In this document: in pieces, positions 23,601 to 35,204 of the stretch
Position numbering within the stretch: the first letter of the stretch is position 1
Layout of the letters: each line of letters starts with the position of its first letter
NCBI GenBank assembly: GCA_948567375.1
Contig: OX419760.1
Coordinates: 57,102,001-57,166,000, forward strand
DNA: 64,000 nucleotides
Source of the DNA: Lunularia cruciata
Lineage: Eukaryota; Streptophyta; Marchantiopsida; Lunulariales; Lunulariaceae
Reading direction: 5' to 3'
Program-made: the position numbers and the translations under genes
Notes under the pieces: generated by a model
The model's input: the letters and a program-made list of their open reading frames with translations, nothing else
The model's database searches: none
What the model was told of the DNA's origin: nothing

Positions 23601-24330
23601 TTACTAGGAGCTTGATTAATTCCAATGGGATTGAAAGCTCAATCTATGCAAGTTTACTTCACTTGCAAGGTACAATATCTAATCGGGGTTGTAGGATTTT
23701 GGTTGATTCTAAAATTTTAGAGAATTGCATGTCTATGCAAGTAGCAAAGGAATTGGGTATTCCTATCAAGCCAATGATTGGAAGTAGTTTGATGATGGCG
23801 GATGGTAGAAAGGGTTCTACATTCTACACCTCACATCCTGTTACCTTCAAGATTGGGAAGGAGTATTTGGAGTGTATGAGGTTTGTAGTGGCACCTCTAC
23901 ACTATAATATCATTCTGGATCTACCTTGGCTTGAACGTCATAAGGTTCAATTTGATTGGACCCGATGCCAAATTCAAGTACAACATCAAGGTAAGAATTT
24001 CCAATTAGGTTGTTTGGCACCTCTGAGTAAGACACCTAAGAATAGTAAGTCCAAAGATGGGAAGTTTGTTGAGAAGGTAGCCATAGAGTGAACCTTGAAG
24101 AGAATGGAGTCCCAAGATGAAAAGTTTACCAAGAAGGCAACCATGGAGCAAGCTTGGAAGAGAGATGAGTCCTTGGAAGGGAAGTTGGTTAGTAAAGCAG
24201 CCATAGAGCAAGCTTTGGAGGAAGATAAGTCTTATTTGCGGTATGGATCAAGCCGATTGCACAAGAACAATTGAAGGAGAACCAAGAGCTTCATCAAGCA
24301 ATGGTTGATTGGGAGTTTGCATACATGTTT
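23601..24330 (+). pseudogene. Protease of E2
   Basis: The 23612-24091 frame reads [21 protein letters not shown], where E3 has the intact active-site DSG ([11 protein letters not shown]); the catalytic triplet is damaged here. It continues [11 protein letters not shown] and [18 protein letters not shown] repeat-like spacer follows ([39 protein letters not shown]), three copies of a ~27-residue unit also seen in E3 at 48870-49040. Confidence 0.82.
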
Positions 24331-25640
24331 CCGGATGACCAATCAAGGTATGCCTTTCAAGATCAAGTTATTTCCAAAGAGTACTCCAATGAGTAGACCA
24401 ATCTATTGGCTCTAAAGGAGTTAAAGGAGTTGCGAACAACACTTACGGAGTTGTTAGAGAAGGATCTCATACAACATAGTACCTCTCCTTGGGGAGCACC
24501 GTTATTATTTGTTCCAAAGAAGGATGGAGGACTTTGTTTTTGTATTGATTATCATGGGCTCAATAAGCAAACCATGAAGAATACATATCCCTTGCCTTGG
24601 ATCAATGACTTGCTTGATCAACTAAGTGGATCACGCTACTTTTCCAAGTTGGATCTTCATAGCGGCTATTGGAAAATTCCTATTGATAGAGAGGATGTGC
24701 AAAAGACTGCCTTTTGTACAAGGTATGGGCATTTTGAGTGGAGAGTTCTACCTTTCAAACTCACTAATGCTCTAGCAGTCTTCATGGATCAGATGCATTG
24801 GGTGTTGGATGGACTATTGGATTGGTCCATGGTGTTGTTCTTGGATGATATCTTAATTATAGTAAGACAGAGGCAGAACACATGAATCATGTATGAGAAG
24901 TCCTAAGACAACTACGACAATGGAAATTTTACTGCAAGAAGTAAAGGAGGCTACCTTCTTGGGTCATAAGATCTCATCAAAGGGGATCAAGATGGAAAAG
25001 AGAAAATCAAGGCCATTACTGATTGGCCTACCCCAAAGGATGCTAAAGAAGTATGGGCATTCAATGGATTGGCCAGTTTTTACCAACAGTTCATCCATTA
25101 TTATGATGATGTGGCTGCACCATTGACTGACCTCTTGGGAAAGAACTTGAGTTTCAAGTGGACCACCAAGCATGAAATAGCATTCCAAAAGTTAAAGCAT
25201 ATGGTGTCTTCAAGACCCATTTTTCAACCAAATGATCCTCAACTACCTTGTGTGGTTGATTTTGATGCTTCTAACTTTGCAATTGGAGCCGTGCTGCAAC
25301 AACAATTCCTAGATGGACTCCATCCCATTGCCTTTGTGTCTCACCGACTCAATACAGCTGAACAAAACTACTCTGCTTGAGATCAAGAACAACTTGCAAT
25401 GGTATATGCTACCAAGGTATGGAAGCATTATCTCTTGGGGAAACAAGTGATCATGCAAACTGATCACAAACCATTGTTGCAGACCTTACACTTGGAACAC
25501 ATGAAGAATTGACATCATCAATGGGAGGAACAACTCCAACTGTATGACATCAAACTTGAGTACAAACCAGGTCGGTTCCATGTCATCCCTGATGCTTTAT
25601 CCCGACAACCTGATTTGAAGTCTCTTCCTCTCATCACAAC
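24331..25640 (+). pseudogene. Reverse transcriptase and RNase H of E2
   Basis: Blocks in order: [80 protein letters not shown] (the YxDD-type motif), then FLGHKISSKGI and FYQQFIHYY. RNase H follows with VVDFDASNFAIGAVLQQQF and LAMVYATKVWKHYLLGKQVIMQTDHKPLLQTL. Stops lie at 24884 and 25378, and frame shifts near 24860 and 24990, so it is inactive. Confidence 0.87.
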
Positions 25641-27150
25641 GGCAATTTTAATGGTGTCAGTTGACTCCAAGGTCCAAAACAAGTTTTAGTCAGCTCTACA
25701 CCAAGATCCCTTCTTCCAAATGGTACATGGTTGGCTTAAGGCATGCAATAAGGAGTACAATACCTTCTCCATCAAGGAGGGCCTTTTATTCCATGAGGAC
25801 CGGATCTATGTTCTAGCTAAAGGTGATCTTTGACTTGTGCGCCTTTAAGAAGCCCATGATTTACCCATTGCTGGTCACATGGGTGTGGACAAGACCTTGG
25901 GTACCCTCCAACGTCAATGATGGTGGCCCAACATGACACAAGATGTTTGAGAATTTGTCCGATCGTGTGAGAGCTGCCAACGTAACAAGGCCAACAACCA
26001 AAAGCCAAGTGGACTCCTTCAACCACTCGCCCTTTCATCCACTTGCTAGGAGTATGTGAGCTTGGATCTCATCACATCTTTGCCAAAGACAAAACAAGGA
26101 CACACCGCAATCGTGGTGTTTGTGGATAAGCTTAGTAAGCAAATCCACTTGGCACCAACCTGTGATACTGTGGATGCTCCAACCTTAGTGCAAATCTACT
26201 TTGACAATGTCTTCAAGCATCATGGGATGCCAAGTGTACTCATCTCCGACCGTGATCCTCGATTTACTGGGAAGTTTTGGCAAACATTCTTTTAGATACT
26301 CGGCACCAAGCTTTGTCCATGGCCTATCATCTTCAAACTGATGGACAAACCAAACATGCAAATCATACATTGGAGGATATATTGCGGGCCTTTGTCAATG
26401 TCCACCATACCAATTGGGATGAATGTCTTGCAGATGCAAAATTTACCTACAACAATTCCAAACAGGCAAGCACTGGATTTTCTCCTTTCTCTCAATTTTG
26501 GCCAAGATCTGCTTGTTCTAGATTCTCTTCTTGCTCCCCTTCCATCTCAAGTTCCTCATACTTCCACATTCTTGACCACTATATCCCATTCTCTCCAACA
26601 AGCCAAGTCTCACCTCCTTGTTGCTCAGAATCACCAAAAACAATATGCAGACCACCATCATCATGATCTCACCTTTGAAATCGGTGATAAAGTCATGCTA
26701 TCCTCTAGTAACCTCCCTCTCCTACTTGATACCAAAGTTTGTATACTTGCCCCTAATTGGATAGGACCCTTTGATATCACCCAAATTGTCTCTCCTGTTG
26801 CTTATCGACTTGCCTTGCCTTGTCATATGCATATCCATCTTGTCTTTCATGTTTCCAAGTTGAAACCCTTTGTTCCTAACCCCTCTTCCTTTTCCTCTTG
26901 AGTCCAACCTCCCCCTCTTCCTATCCCTATCAATGATCATGAGGAGTACAAAGTTGATCGTATCCTTGCACGTCGCCATATTTAACGAGGCCATTGTCAA
27001 CATACGGAGTACAAGGTCCTTTGGAAAGGATATCCCCTTCATGATGCCACATGGGAACCTCTTTCTCACCTCCAAAATGCACAGATGGCCATCCAAGAAT
27101 TCGAAGCTTCACTATCAACGAGGACGTCACCAACTAGCGGCGGAGGAATA
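25641..27150 (+). pseudogene. Integrase and chromodomain of E2
   Basis: Zinc-domain remnant AGHMGVDKTLGTLQRQ...SCESCQRNKA is followed by the core: HVSLDLITSLPKTKQGH-like (26056), IVVFVDKLSKQIHLAP, GMPSVLISDRDPRFTGKFWQ, and AYHLQTDGQTKHANHTLEDILR. The GPF-type region IGPFDITQI and HIHLVFHVSKLKPF precedes a chromodomain near 26930-27120 (YKVDRILAR, VLWKGYPLHDATWEPLSHL). Stops at about 25830, 25910, 26045 and 26294 break the frame. The plus-strand primer is the purine tract before 27151. Confidence 0.86.
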
Positions 27151-27443
27151 TGTAACAATATGGAGTTTAGCAACAAAGTTAGTCGGACTTAGCACATAAG
27201 ACAAATTAGCCAAGAATATTCTGGAAGTATCTAGGAAGCTTCTTGGGAAGCTTCCCGGCTAGCTTAGCTTGCACTCTAAGAAAGCAGCTTGAGGAAGCTT
27301 CTTGAGAAGCTTCTCAAGGGCCTTATATGCTACCTAATACCAAAGCCAAAGCTCATGCTAGGCATTCGGAGTTTTCACTCATTCAAGTGTCCCAATGTGA
27401 GTTTCTATTCTCCTATTTCTCTCCTTGGTCTTGGTCTTTTACA
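27151..27443 (+). repeat. 3' LTR of E2 (internally deleted)
   Basis: It starts TGTAACAATATGG, ends GGTCTTTTACA and lacks about 125 bp of the central GAAGCTTC arrays that the 5' copy has. It also lacks the TATAAATA box (CTACCTAATACC instead of CTACCTATAAATACC). Confidence 0.88.
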
Positions 27444-28036
27444 GTTTTGCCTTCAACTCCTCTCTGTACATCTTCAACTTGTCTTTGTACTCAATATCAA
27501 GCATCTTCTTCTCCTCCGCATATTGAGCACTTTGCATCTCATCATTTCTTACCAAGCCTCACAATCTTTCCTCTTCTTGGTGTCAAATTTCCAACTCCCT
27601 TTGCCATGCTTGATCTTTTCTGGCCGCACTCTTCTTCAGGTTCTCTAACTCCTGCTCCATCATAGCCGCCATCGCCTTCACATGAATACTTTTGATGCAA
27701 ACTTCATTGATCTTCTCTTTCATCTTTGCCAACAACGTCATCTACTCTTTTAACTCTTTGGCTCAATTGTGCATCTCTCTTCCATGCTTCTCAAAACTCT
27801 CTTGCAAGTTCTCTAAAGTCTTCTTCTTCAAGATTGCAACCACCTAAAGTTCCTCAGCTTCTTCTTCTCTTTGGGTTACACTCTCCTTCAATCCTTTCAC
27901 TTCATCTAGCATATACTTCATCACCTGCAACTCATTCTTCACCTTCATATCATCTTGTAGGATTGCCTTCTTCTATGTATTCAACAACTCCAACAATGGA
28001 GTCACAATTTGCATTAAGTATTTTACTCCCTAAGAG
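27444..28036 (-). pseudogene. Coiled-coil middle part of the B1 protein
   Basis: Reverse translation corresponds to the better-preserved B2 segment at 44660-45250 (TLENLQESFEKHGREMHSQAKELKEQ, VKELKETVTQREEEAEEL). The Glu/Lys/Leu-rich heptad pattern suggests a long alpha-helical coiled coil. It is bounded by E2 on the left and by the CCTTC duplication of A1 on the right. Frames are broken by several stops. Confidence 0.7.
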
Positions 28037-28424
28037 CCTTCTGTGGTACTCACATTTTTTATTTTTTTTGCAATTTGGAAGAAGAAGTGTATAGAGAAGT
28101 CGAATTGCGCATGTATGGCCAAAGAAGGCAAAAAAAGTGTCCTTGAGATGAAACCCAAGGTAATGTGAATTCGGGTCATAAGGCGAGGTACTCAGAATTG
28201 CCCTGTTAGCATACAAACCAAAGTATGGAGTCTTTGTATTGGGGGTGCTCAACCCGAAGCAAAGATAGTGTAACAACTTTTTGTCGGGGTGAGACATTCA
28301 AGAATGGACCGTTCAAAACCAGCGGTCATATGCATGAAGGACACTTGATAGTGACAAGAGCATGCATGAGGTGTAATTTCTTGGTAGAAACTCAAATTGA
28401 AAAAAGACAAAGAAGGCATGACTC

Positions 28425-28432
28425 TATAAAAA
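28425..28432 (+). promoter_or_regulatory. TATA box of the A1 gene
   Basis: CTATAAAAATTG stands 20-27 bp before the ATG. A2 (35197-35204, reverse) has the same CTATAAAAATTG and B1 a similar CTATAAAATTG (37114-37121, reverse), both just upstream of the ATG. Confidence 0.6.
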
Positions 28433-28451
28433 TTGGGTTAAAGACAAAGCA

Positions 28452-31068
28452 ATGACAAGTAATTTTCCATCGCCGTTAAGAAGTCATCCTATAGGAGATC
28501 ATGGGAAGGGAAGTAGAGTCGAAGATGTGCTGGTGTATCAAGAGGAATTGAGAGAGTTAATCCGGGAATTAGTAGGAAGAATAGTCCCCAGCCTAGAGTG
28601 GAAGAGAGAAAGATGGGAGGTGGGAAGAAGAACTTTGAATTTGCAGTGAGAAATCATGCGATTTGGAAGTTAGATGTAATCATAAGAATTGAGGTCTTGA
28701 GCAAGCTTTGCATCACATTCTTGGCATGGAAATGGAATGTTAGCTTTCCAAGGTTCATGACTGAGATCATCGAGAGTAAGTGTCTTGATGGCCTTGAGGA
28801 AGAAGGGAAGAGAGGTAATCTGGCTCGATGGACATAGTCGGATTGGAGGTTAGTACTCGAGAGAGAAGCAGGCGCGGAGCATGGTACCACGTTCTTGGGG
28901 AAGGGGGAAGTAGCCAAAGAAACCCAGGAAGTGAGAGGTGCCTTCTCTTTGAAGCACACAAAGAATGGTTACAAAGTAGAGAGCTACAAGGATCCTATCT
29001 AGAGAGGGATTGTGAGTGCTCTAATGGTAATCTTGAAGCCGGAGAGAACGACTTATGTGATGAAGCACCAAGCGGTGTTCTTCCATAAGATGTTTGCAAG
29101 AGAGCCAATTAACTGGGCAAAGTGTCTTCATCAGAGGACAAGACAGTGGGTGTGGAATTTGCGGGACAAGTCACCTCCGCATTACATTGTGCCATTTGCA
29201 GCCCATTTCTATCTGGGGCTGAACTTGCTTAATGCAGCGGAGCATAACAAGATGGTGTCGCATTTCCATCTCCACTTAAGAAGAGATGTCAATGTGGAGG
29301 AGCAGCAATACATTCTTCAGATCAAGAGCAATGATGAGTACTACGCGCAGATGGAGTAGAGTATGCAGTTGGAGCAGAGTGTGCAGTTGGAAGTGAGCAC
29401 TCCAAAGTCAAAGAAGAGGAGTCTACAAGGAGAAGAACAAGTAGAGAAAGCAAGACCTTAGAAGGCTAAAAGGGTAAACTTGAGGAAAGAATTGGTAGTA
29501 ATCGCATTGTCGGAAAAAGAATTGGAAGGCAAAGCCAAGTGCAAGTCCAAAGATTTGGAGAGGGAAGAAGAACCCAAGTTCACATTGCAAAGTGGAGACA
29601 CGAGTAGTGATAGTGATGATGGAGTGGAGATGACATCGATACCCAAAGAAGAGGAAGCCAAGATGGAGACGGAGGAGAAAAGTAACTCAAAACTAAGAAG
29701 ACAAAGTTCCAGAGCAAGAGGAGAAACAAGTTATAATTCAAAGAGAAGTTTGTTCCAGATGGCAGGTGAAGTGTGGAGCAAGGCCAAGTAAGGTAAGAGA
29801 AGAGGAGGATGGAAGTTTGGGGAGCAAAGAATCCATTCCTATAAGGCAATTGTGGCTTAGAAGGCGAGTGTCAAGTGTCGAGTGAGGAAAAGGTGAAGAA
29901 GGAGATAAGTCCGCAAGCTGAGGTAACTCCAAGTGAAGGAGTGGAGTACCTGCGGGAGGTTGTGTGCCCATTGTTAGTAAAGTTAGAGCACAGGAAGAAG
30001 GAGATGCAGTCAAAGTGTCTGGAAGTGAAGATTGTGTTGCAAGTGTTAGCTCAATTAGAAGAAGAGAACTCGGAATTAAAGAAGAGTATAATCCGAGGTG
30101 AGGAGGAAAGGGAAGTACTACGAGTAGATTCAGTAGTATAGAATCAAGTGATTGAGAACTTGAAGAGAGAAGCAAGGAATAGGGAGGAACTACTAGAGCA
30201 AAATGTCATAGCAAGGGAAAGACAAGTAGCGGAGTATGAAATTTTGAAGCAGCAGTTTGCTGATTCGAGATTAGAAGTTATCCATGCTATGGCAAGAGTA
30301 GCAGAAAAAGAGCAAGAGCTCAATAGAGTGATGGAGAGTGTAGAGGAGAAGAAGCAACTATGGCAAAGAGAGTTGACAGTGAGATATAGAGAGGAAGATA
30401 GGTTGAGAGAGTTGCTCTGCAATCAAGAGGAGAAGATTGTGTAGAAAGAGAAGGAGAAGGAAACTATAAAAGCCGAGTTCAAAGTGGAATTGGCAATGTA
30501 TAGAGAAGATTGGCTTGCAAATAGAGAACAAGAAAGAAAAATGAGATTGGAGCCATTGAAGGAGATTGTGATCAAGATGAATGTGATGCTGAGTACAAAG
30601 GCCAGCGTGCGCATTGAAGAAATGAGACTGCACGAGTTGAAGTTGTTGAAGTAGGAGACAAGGAGGAGAAATACAAAGGATAAAGATTTGAAGGTGTTGT
30701 TGATCAGTCTCCAAAATTGTGTAGATAGAAAGATATTAGAGGTAGAAGACAATATCACAATTAGATTAGACTTAGTGAAATTAGAGATAGATAAACTTTG
30801 GAAGGATGTAAGAGCAAAACCCAAAGTAGATAACATAGGAGTGCAGATGTCTTTGGAGTTACCATTGGAGACTTTAGAGAAAAGTGGGTCGGGAGGAGAT
30901 AAGGATTTAAAAGGATTACCCGCTAGTGGAATTGCAGATCAAGAAAGAGAACTATTAGAATTGGTAGAGGAATTAGGAGTTGTGAAACCCGAGGATAGAT
31001 TAGTAAGTGAAGTTACTTCGGGATCGGGTTTGAAAGCCAAAGAAGAAGTAGACATTGGATTGGAGTAG
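28452..31068 (+). pseudogene. Family-A acidic/coiled-coil protein gene (A1)
   Basis: The ~870-codon gene begins MTSNFPSPLRS. The order is a basic N-terminus, then a conserved globular part (NHAIWKLDVI, LSKLCITFLAW, YVMKHQAVFFHKMFAREPINWAK, HYIVPFAAHFYLGLNLLNAAEHN, VEEQQYILQIKSNDEYY). An acidic low-complexity part follows (LQSGDTSSDSDDGVEM), and then ~350 residues of coiled coil (ARERQVAEYEILKQQFADSR, EEKKQLWQREL). The tail ends VDIGLE. I recognise no transposase, RT or nuclease motif. Stops and shifts near 28610, 28837, 29359, 29460, 29791, 30141 and 30444 inactivate it. Resemblance of the globular part to plant transposon-associated domains is only a suspicion. Confidence 0.75.
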
Positions 31069-32603
31069 TAATAGTTTTGAGATTTGAAGAGGCATATATG
31101 AAGAGGTGCATTTTCATTTTGAATTTGTAGGTTAGAAGAGCTGTTAGGAAACGGTATAGTTGTTAGAACTGTTGTTTGCTTCACTATTTAAAGGTGGCAT
31201 TTACAAGAAAATGTTGTTTAGTGCTTATTATTTCTGAGAGTAGATAAAGCAAAGTGTTGTGAAGTAATGCTCGTCGCTTGAGCTGGATTCCAAATATTAA
31301 TTTTGTGCTTGTGTTTGTGAGTGTGTGGAGAAATTCAAAGTGCAAATCAGTGTGCTTGTTGGATGTTGGATTCCACAGCCTTGATCTTCATTCTATGTGT
31401 TTGATCTTGAGTGAAGTGCAATCAAAGCAATGCCTTGACAGATCTGAGAGGAATTGTAGTGTTGGTAGTATTTTGCATTTATGAGTGCAGCGCAAAGTTG
31501 ATGTGAAGCAATTTGGATTGAGGAATTTGTGCCTTCTGTGGAGAGGTGGAACACAATTCTGAGGCAAAGTCATTTTGCAGTGAAGTGCCATTTTTGGGAG
31601 AGCTTGAATCATCACAATCAAGATTGTTTGGAAAGATTTGATGGAGTTGTGACTAAGAAGTGTAATTTGTGACAAGACTGCAAATCAGTGCTTGTTACTC
31701 TCTTTTGGGTGTGGTTTCTACCTGAGAGATTAAAGAAGAACTAAGATTGTTACTTTGCTTTGTATTTGACCAATTTTGAATCGTATCTCTACGGGAACAA
31801 ACTTTACTTATGTGACAACCCGGCAAATATCACTTTTGCGGTAATCAGGTAAGTAAAGTTCGTTCCCGTAGAGATACAAGTCAGAAATGTCCAAATACAA
31901 AGCAAAGTAACAATGTAGTTCTTCTTGAGTTCTTCTTTAGTCTCTCAGGTAGAAACCACACCTTGAAGAGAGTAACAAGCACTGATTCGCAATCTTGTCA
32001 CAAATTCACACTCCTTAATCACAAATCCTTTAATTCTTTCCAAACAATCTTGAATGTGATGATTCAGGCTCTTTCAAAAACGGCACTTCACTGCAAAACG
32101 ACTTTGCCTTAGAATTGTGTTCCACCCCTCCACTGAAGGCACAACTTCCTTGATAAAAAATTGCTTCACATCAACTTTGCACTGCACTCACAAATGCAGA
32201 ATACTACCAACACTACAATTTCTCTCAGATTTGTCAAGGCATTGCTTCAATTGCACTTCACTCAGGATCAAACACACAAAATGAAGATCAAGGCTGCGGA
32301 ATCCAACATCCAACAAGCACACTAACTTGCACTTTGAATTTCTCCACACACTCACGAACACAATTGCAAAGTTGATACTCGGAATCAAGCTCAAGCGATG
32401 AGCACTACTTCACAACACTTTGCTTTATCTATTCTCAAAAATAATGAGCACTGAACAACATTATACTACAAATGCCACTCTTAAATAGTGAACAAATCGA
32501 CAGTTCTAACAACTATACCGTTCTACAACTACTCTTCTAACCTGCAGATCCAAAATGACAATGCACCTCTTCATATCTGCCTCTTCAAATCTCAAAACTA
32601 TTA

Positions 32604-35177
32604 CTACTCCGATCTGATGTCTACTTTGTCATCGGCTTTCAAACCCAAACCCGAAGTAATTTTACTTCCTACTATTCTTTCTTTGGGTTTCATATCTTCT
32701 ACTTCTTCTACCAATTCCAACAATTCTCTTTCCTGATATGAAATTCCACTAGTGGGTAATCTATCTAACTCCTCATCTCCCGACCCACTCTTCTCTAATG
32801 TCTCCAATGGTAACTCCAAAGACATTTGGACTCCTATGTTATCTACTTCGGGTTTTGCTCTAACATCTTTCCAAAGTTTCTCTATCTCTATCTTCACTAA
32901 GTCTAATCTAATTGAAATGTTGTCCTCTACTTCTAATATCTTCCTATCTACACGAGTTCTTAACTTAATCAACAAAGCGTTCATATCGGTGTCTTTCGCC
33001 TGTCTTTGCCTCGTCTCTTGCAACAACAACTTCAACTCGTGCAATTGCGTTTCTTCAATTCAAACGCTAGCCTCCGTACTCAACATCTCATTCATTTTGA
33101 GGACAATCTCCTTCAATGGCTCCAACCGCATCTTCCTCTCTTGCTCTCAATCTGCAAGCCAGTCCTCTCTATACATCGCCAACTCCACCTTGAATTCAAC
33201 TTTCACCGTCTCCTTCTCCTTCTCCTTCTGAACAACCCTCTCCTCTTGATTACGAAGTAATTCTTGTAGTCGTTCTTCTTCTCGGTATCGTGCCGCCAAC
33301 TCTCTTTGCCAAAGTTGCTTCTTCTCTTCCATACTCTCCATCACTCTATCCAGCTCCTGATCCTTTGATGCTACTCTTGCCATAGCATGGATTACTTCTA
33401 CTCTTGAATCAAAAAACTGCTGCTTCAAGATCTCATACTCCGCTACTTGTCTCTCCCTTGCTATGTCACTCTTCCTCACAAGATCCTCTCGATAGCTCAC
33501 TTCTCTCTTCAGGTCTTCAATTACCTGACTTCTCTCTACTGCCTCCGCTTGCAGTACTTCCCTTTCCTCCTCACCTCGGGTTACACTCTTCTTCAACTCC
33601 GAGTTCTCTTCCTCTAATCGCGCTAATACCTGCAACATAGTCGTCACCTTTGGACATGTCGACTGCATTTCATTCTTCTTATGTTCTAACTTCACCAACA
33701 ATGGACACACAATTTCCTACAGGTACTCCACTCTGTTTCTTGCACCTACTTCTTCTTGCATAAAAATCTCCTTCCTTACCTCTTCTTCACCCGATACTCG
33801 CCTTCTCCTCTACAATCTTTGTATCGGAATTGATGCCTCACTCCCCAAGCTTTCTCCTACCTCTTCCTTTGCTTTACTCGGCCCCGCTTCACACTTTGCC
33901 TTACGTCTTGAGCGAACTCCTTGCTATACTGCGATCTTCTTTTCCTCGGGCACAGTTACTTTGTCCTCCAACTGTGTGTTGTCTTCGGCTTCTATCTCGG
34001 CTCGTACTTCTTCTTCTTCTTCAGCCGCTGGCGCCAATCTCATCTCTCCCCCTTCATCACTATTGCTGCTTGTATCTCCACTCTGCAGTGTTAGCCCAGG
34101 CTCCTCCTTGTGTTCCGAGTCTTCCGTTTTGAGCTCGGCATCTCCTTCTGAGTCTTCATCCTCTGACTCAATTACTACCATACCTTGCCTCGGGTTGCCT
34201 CTCCATGTCTTCCGAGGTTTCTTGATATCTTCGGCTTCACCTTGCCGACCTCTCTTCTTTGTCTTCGGAGTACTTGCTTCTATCTCCACGCTCTTACCCG
34301 TCTTCAGGTAGTACTCATCCGTGCTCCGGATTTGAAGAATGTATTGTTGTTCCTCCACGTCGACTTCTCTTCTCAAGTCGGGATGGAAATGAGACACCAT
34401 TCTACTTCACTCCGCCGAATTGAGCAAATTCAACCCGAGGTAGAAATGTGCTACAAACGGCACAATGTAGTGTGGAGGCGACTTATCCTACAAATTCCAC
34501 ACCATCTATCTCGTCCTCCCATGGAAGCACCTCGCCCAATTAATAGGTTCTCCTGCAAACAACTTATGGAAGAACATCGCTTGGTGCTTCATCACATAAG
34601 TTGTTCTCTTTGGCTTCAAGATTGCCATGAGAGCACTCACGATCTCTCTCTTCACTAGATCCTTGTAACTCTCAACCTTATACCCATTCTTTGTTCTCTT
34701 CAAAGAGAAAGCGTCTCTCACTTCCTGAGTCACTTGAGCTATCTCTCCCTTCCCCAAGAATGTGGCTCCCTGCTCCAAGCCTGCCTCCTTCCCGAGTACG
34801 AGTCTCCAATCCGACTCTGTCCAGCAAGCCGGATTTCCTCTCTTCCCTTCTTCCTCGGGTCCATCGAGACACTTACTCTCGATGGTTTCTGTCATGAATC
34901 CTGGAAAGCTTACATTCTAGTTCCATGCTAGAAAGGTGATCCAAAGTCGGCTCAAGACTTTGATCCTTGCTATTACGTCTAACCTCCGGATTGCATGATT
35001 TCTCACTACAAATTTGGAGTTCTTCTTCCCTCCTCCCATCTCTTCTACCTTCTCACTCTCTCTTGATTTCACTCTCGCGACTTCTCCCTTGCACACTAAC
35101 ATGATTCCAACTCTATTTCCCTTCCCCCGATCACCTACAAGACTACTTCTCAATGGCGAAGGAAAGTTACTTGACAT
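32604..35177 (-). pseudogene. Family-A acidic/coiled-coil protein gene (A2, best copy)
   Basis: The ~858-codon gene starts MSSNFPSPLRSS at 35177 and ends VDIRSE at 32604. Open pieces are 34917-35177, 34506-34895, 33924-34400, 33147-33710 and 32604-33044, separated by single stops or shifts. Conserved blocks: NHAIRRLDVIARIKVLSRLW, ESDWRLVLGKEAG, YVMKHQAMFFHKLFAGEPINWAR, HYIVPFVAHFYLGLNLL, YILQIRSTDEYY. Next come a Glu/Ser-rich acidic region, a coiled coil (EENSELKKSVTRGEEEREV, EEKKQLWQRELAARYREEE) and a tail (IGVQMSLELPLETLEKSG). No catalytic signature is seen; a structural, gag-like or DNA-binding role would be guesswork. Confidence 0.78.
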
Positions 35178-35196
35178 TTTGTCATTGCAAGTTCAA

Positions 35197-35204
35197 TTTT
35201 TATA
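35197..35204 (-). promoter_or_regulatory. TATA box of the A2 gene
   Basis: Reverse reading CTATAAAAATTG lies ~20 bp upstream of the ATG ending at 35177, matching A1. Confidence 0.55.

Larger units (their letters stand above)
22271..27443 (+). mobile_element. Chromodomain Ty3 retrotransposon E2
   Basis: E-type LTRs at 22271-22689 and 27151-27443 flank primer site, damaged gag, protease, RT, RNase H, integrase and chromodomain. Flanks read ATTAT before and GTTTT after. The uninterrupted relative B2 reads ATTTT at this site (44666-44670), so each flank copy has one change. The 3' LTR is shorter by ~125 bp because of an internal deletion. Gag has lost roughly 290 bp around its start. Confidence 0.9.

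Noticed and set aside
33006-33260. Leu/Arg-rich plus-strand ORFs across 32.7-36.2 kb that look like membrane or secreted proteins
   Set aside because: They are antisense to the Glu/Lys-rich coiled-coil gene of A2 and B1; codons for Glu and Lys read in reverse give Leu, Phe and Ser.
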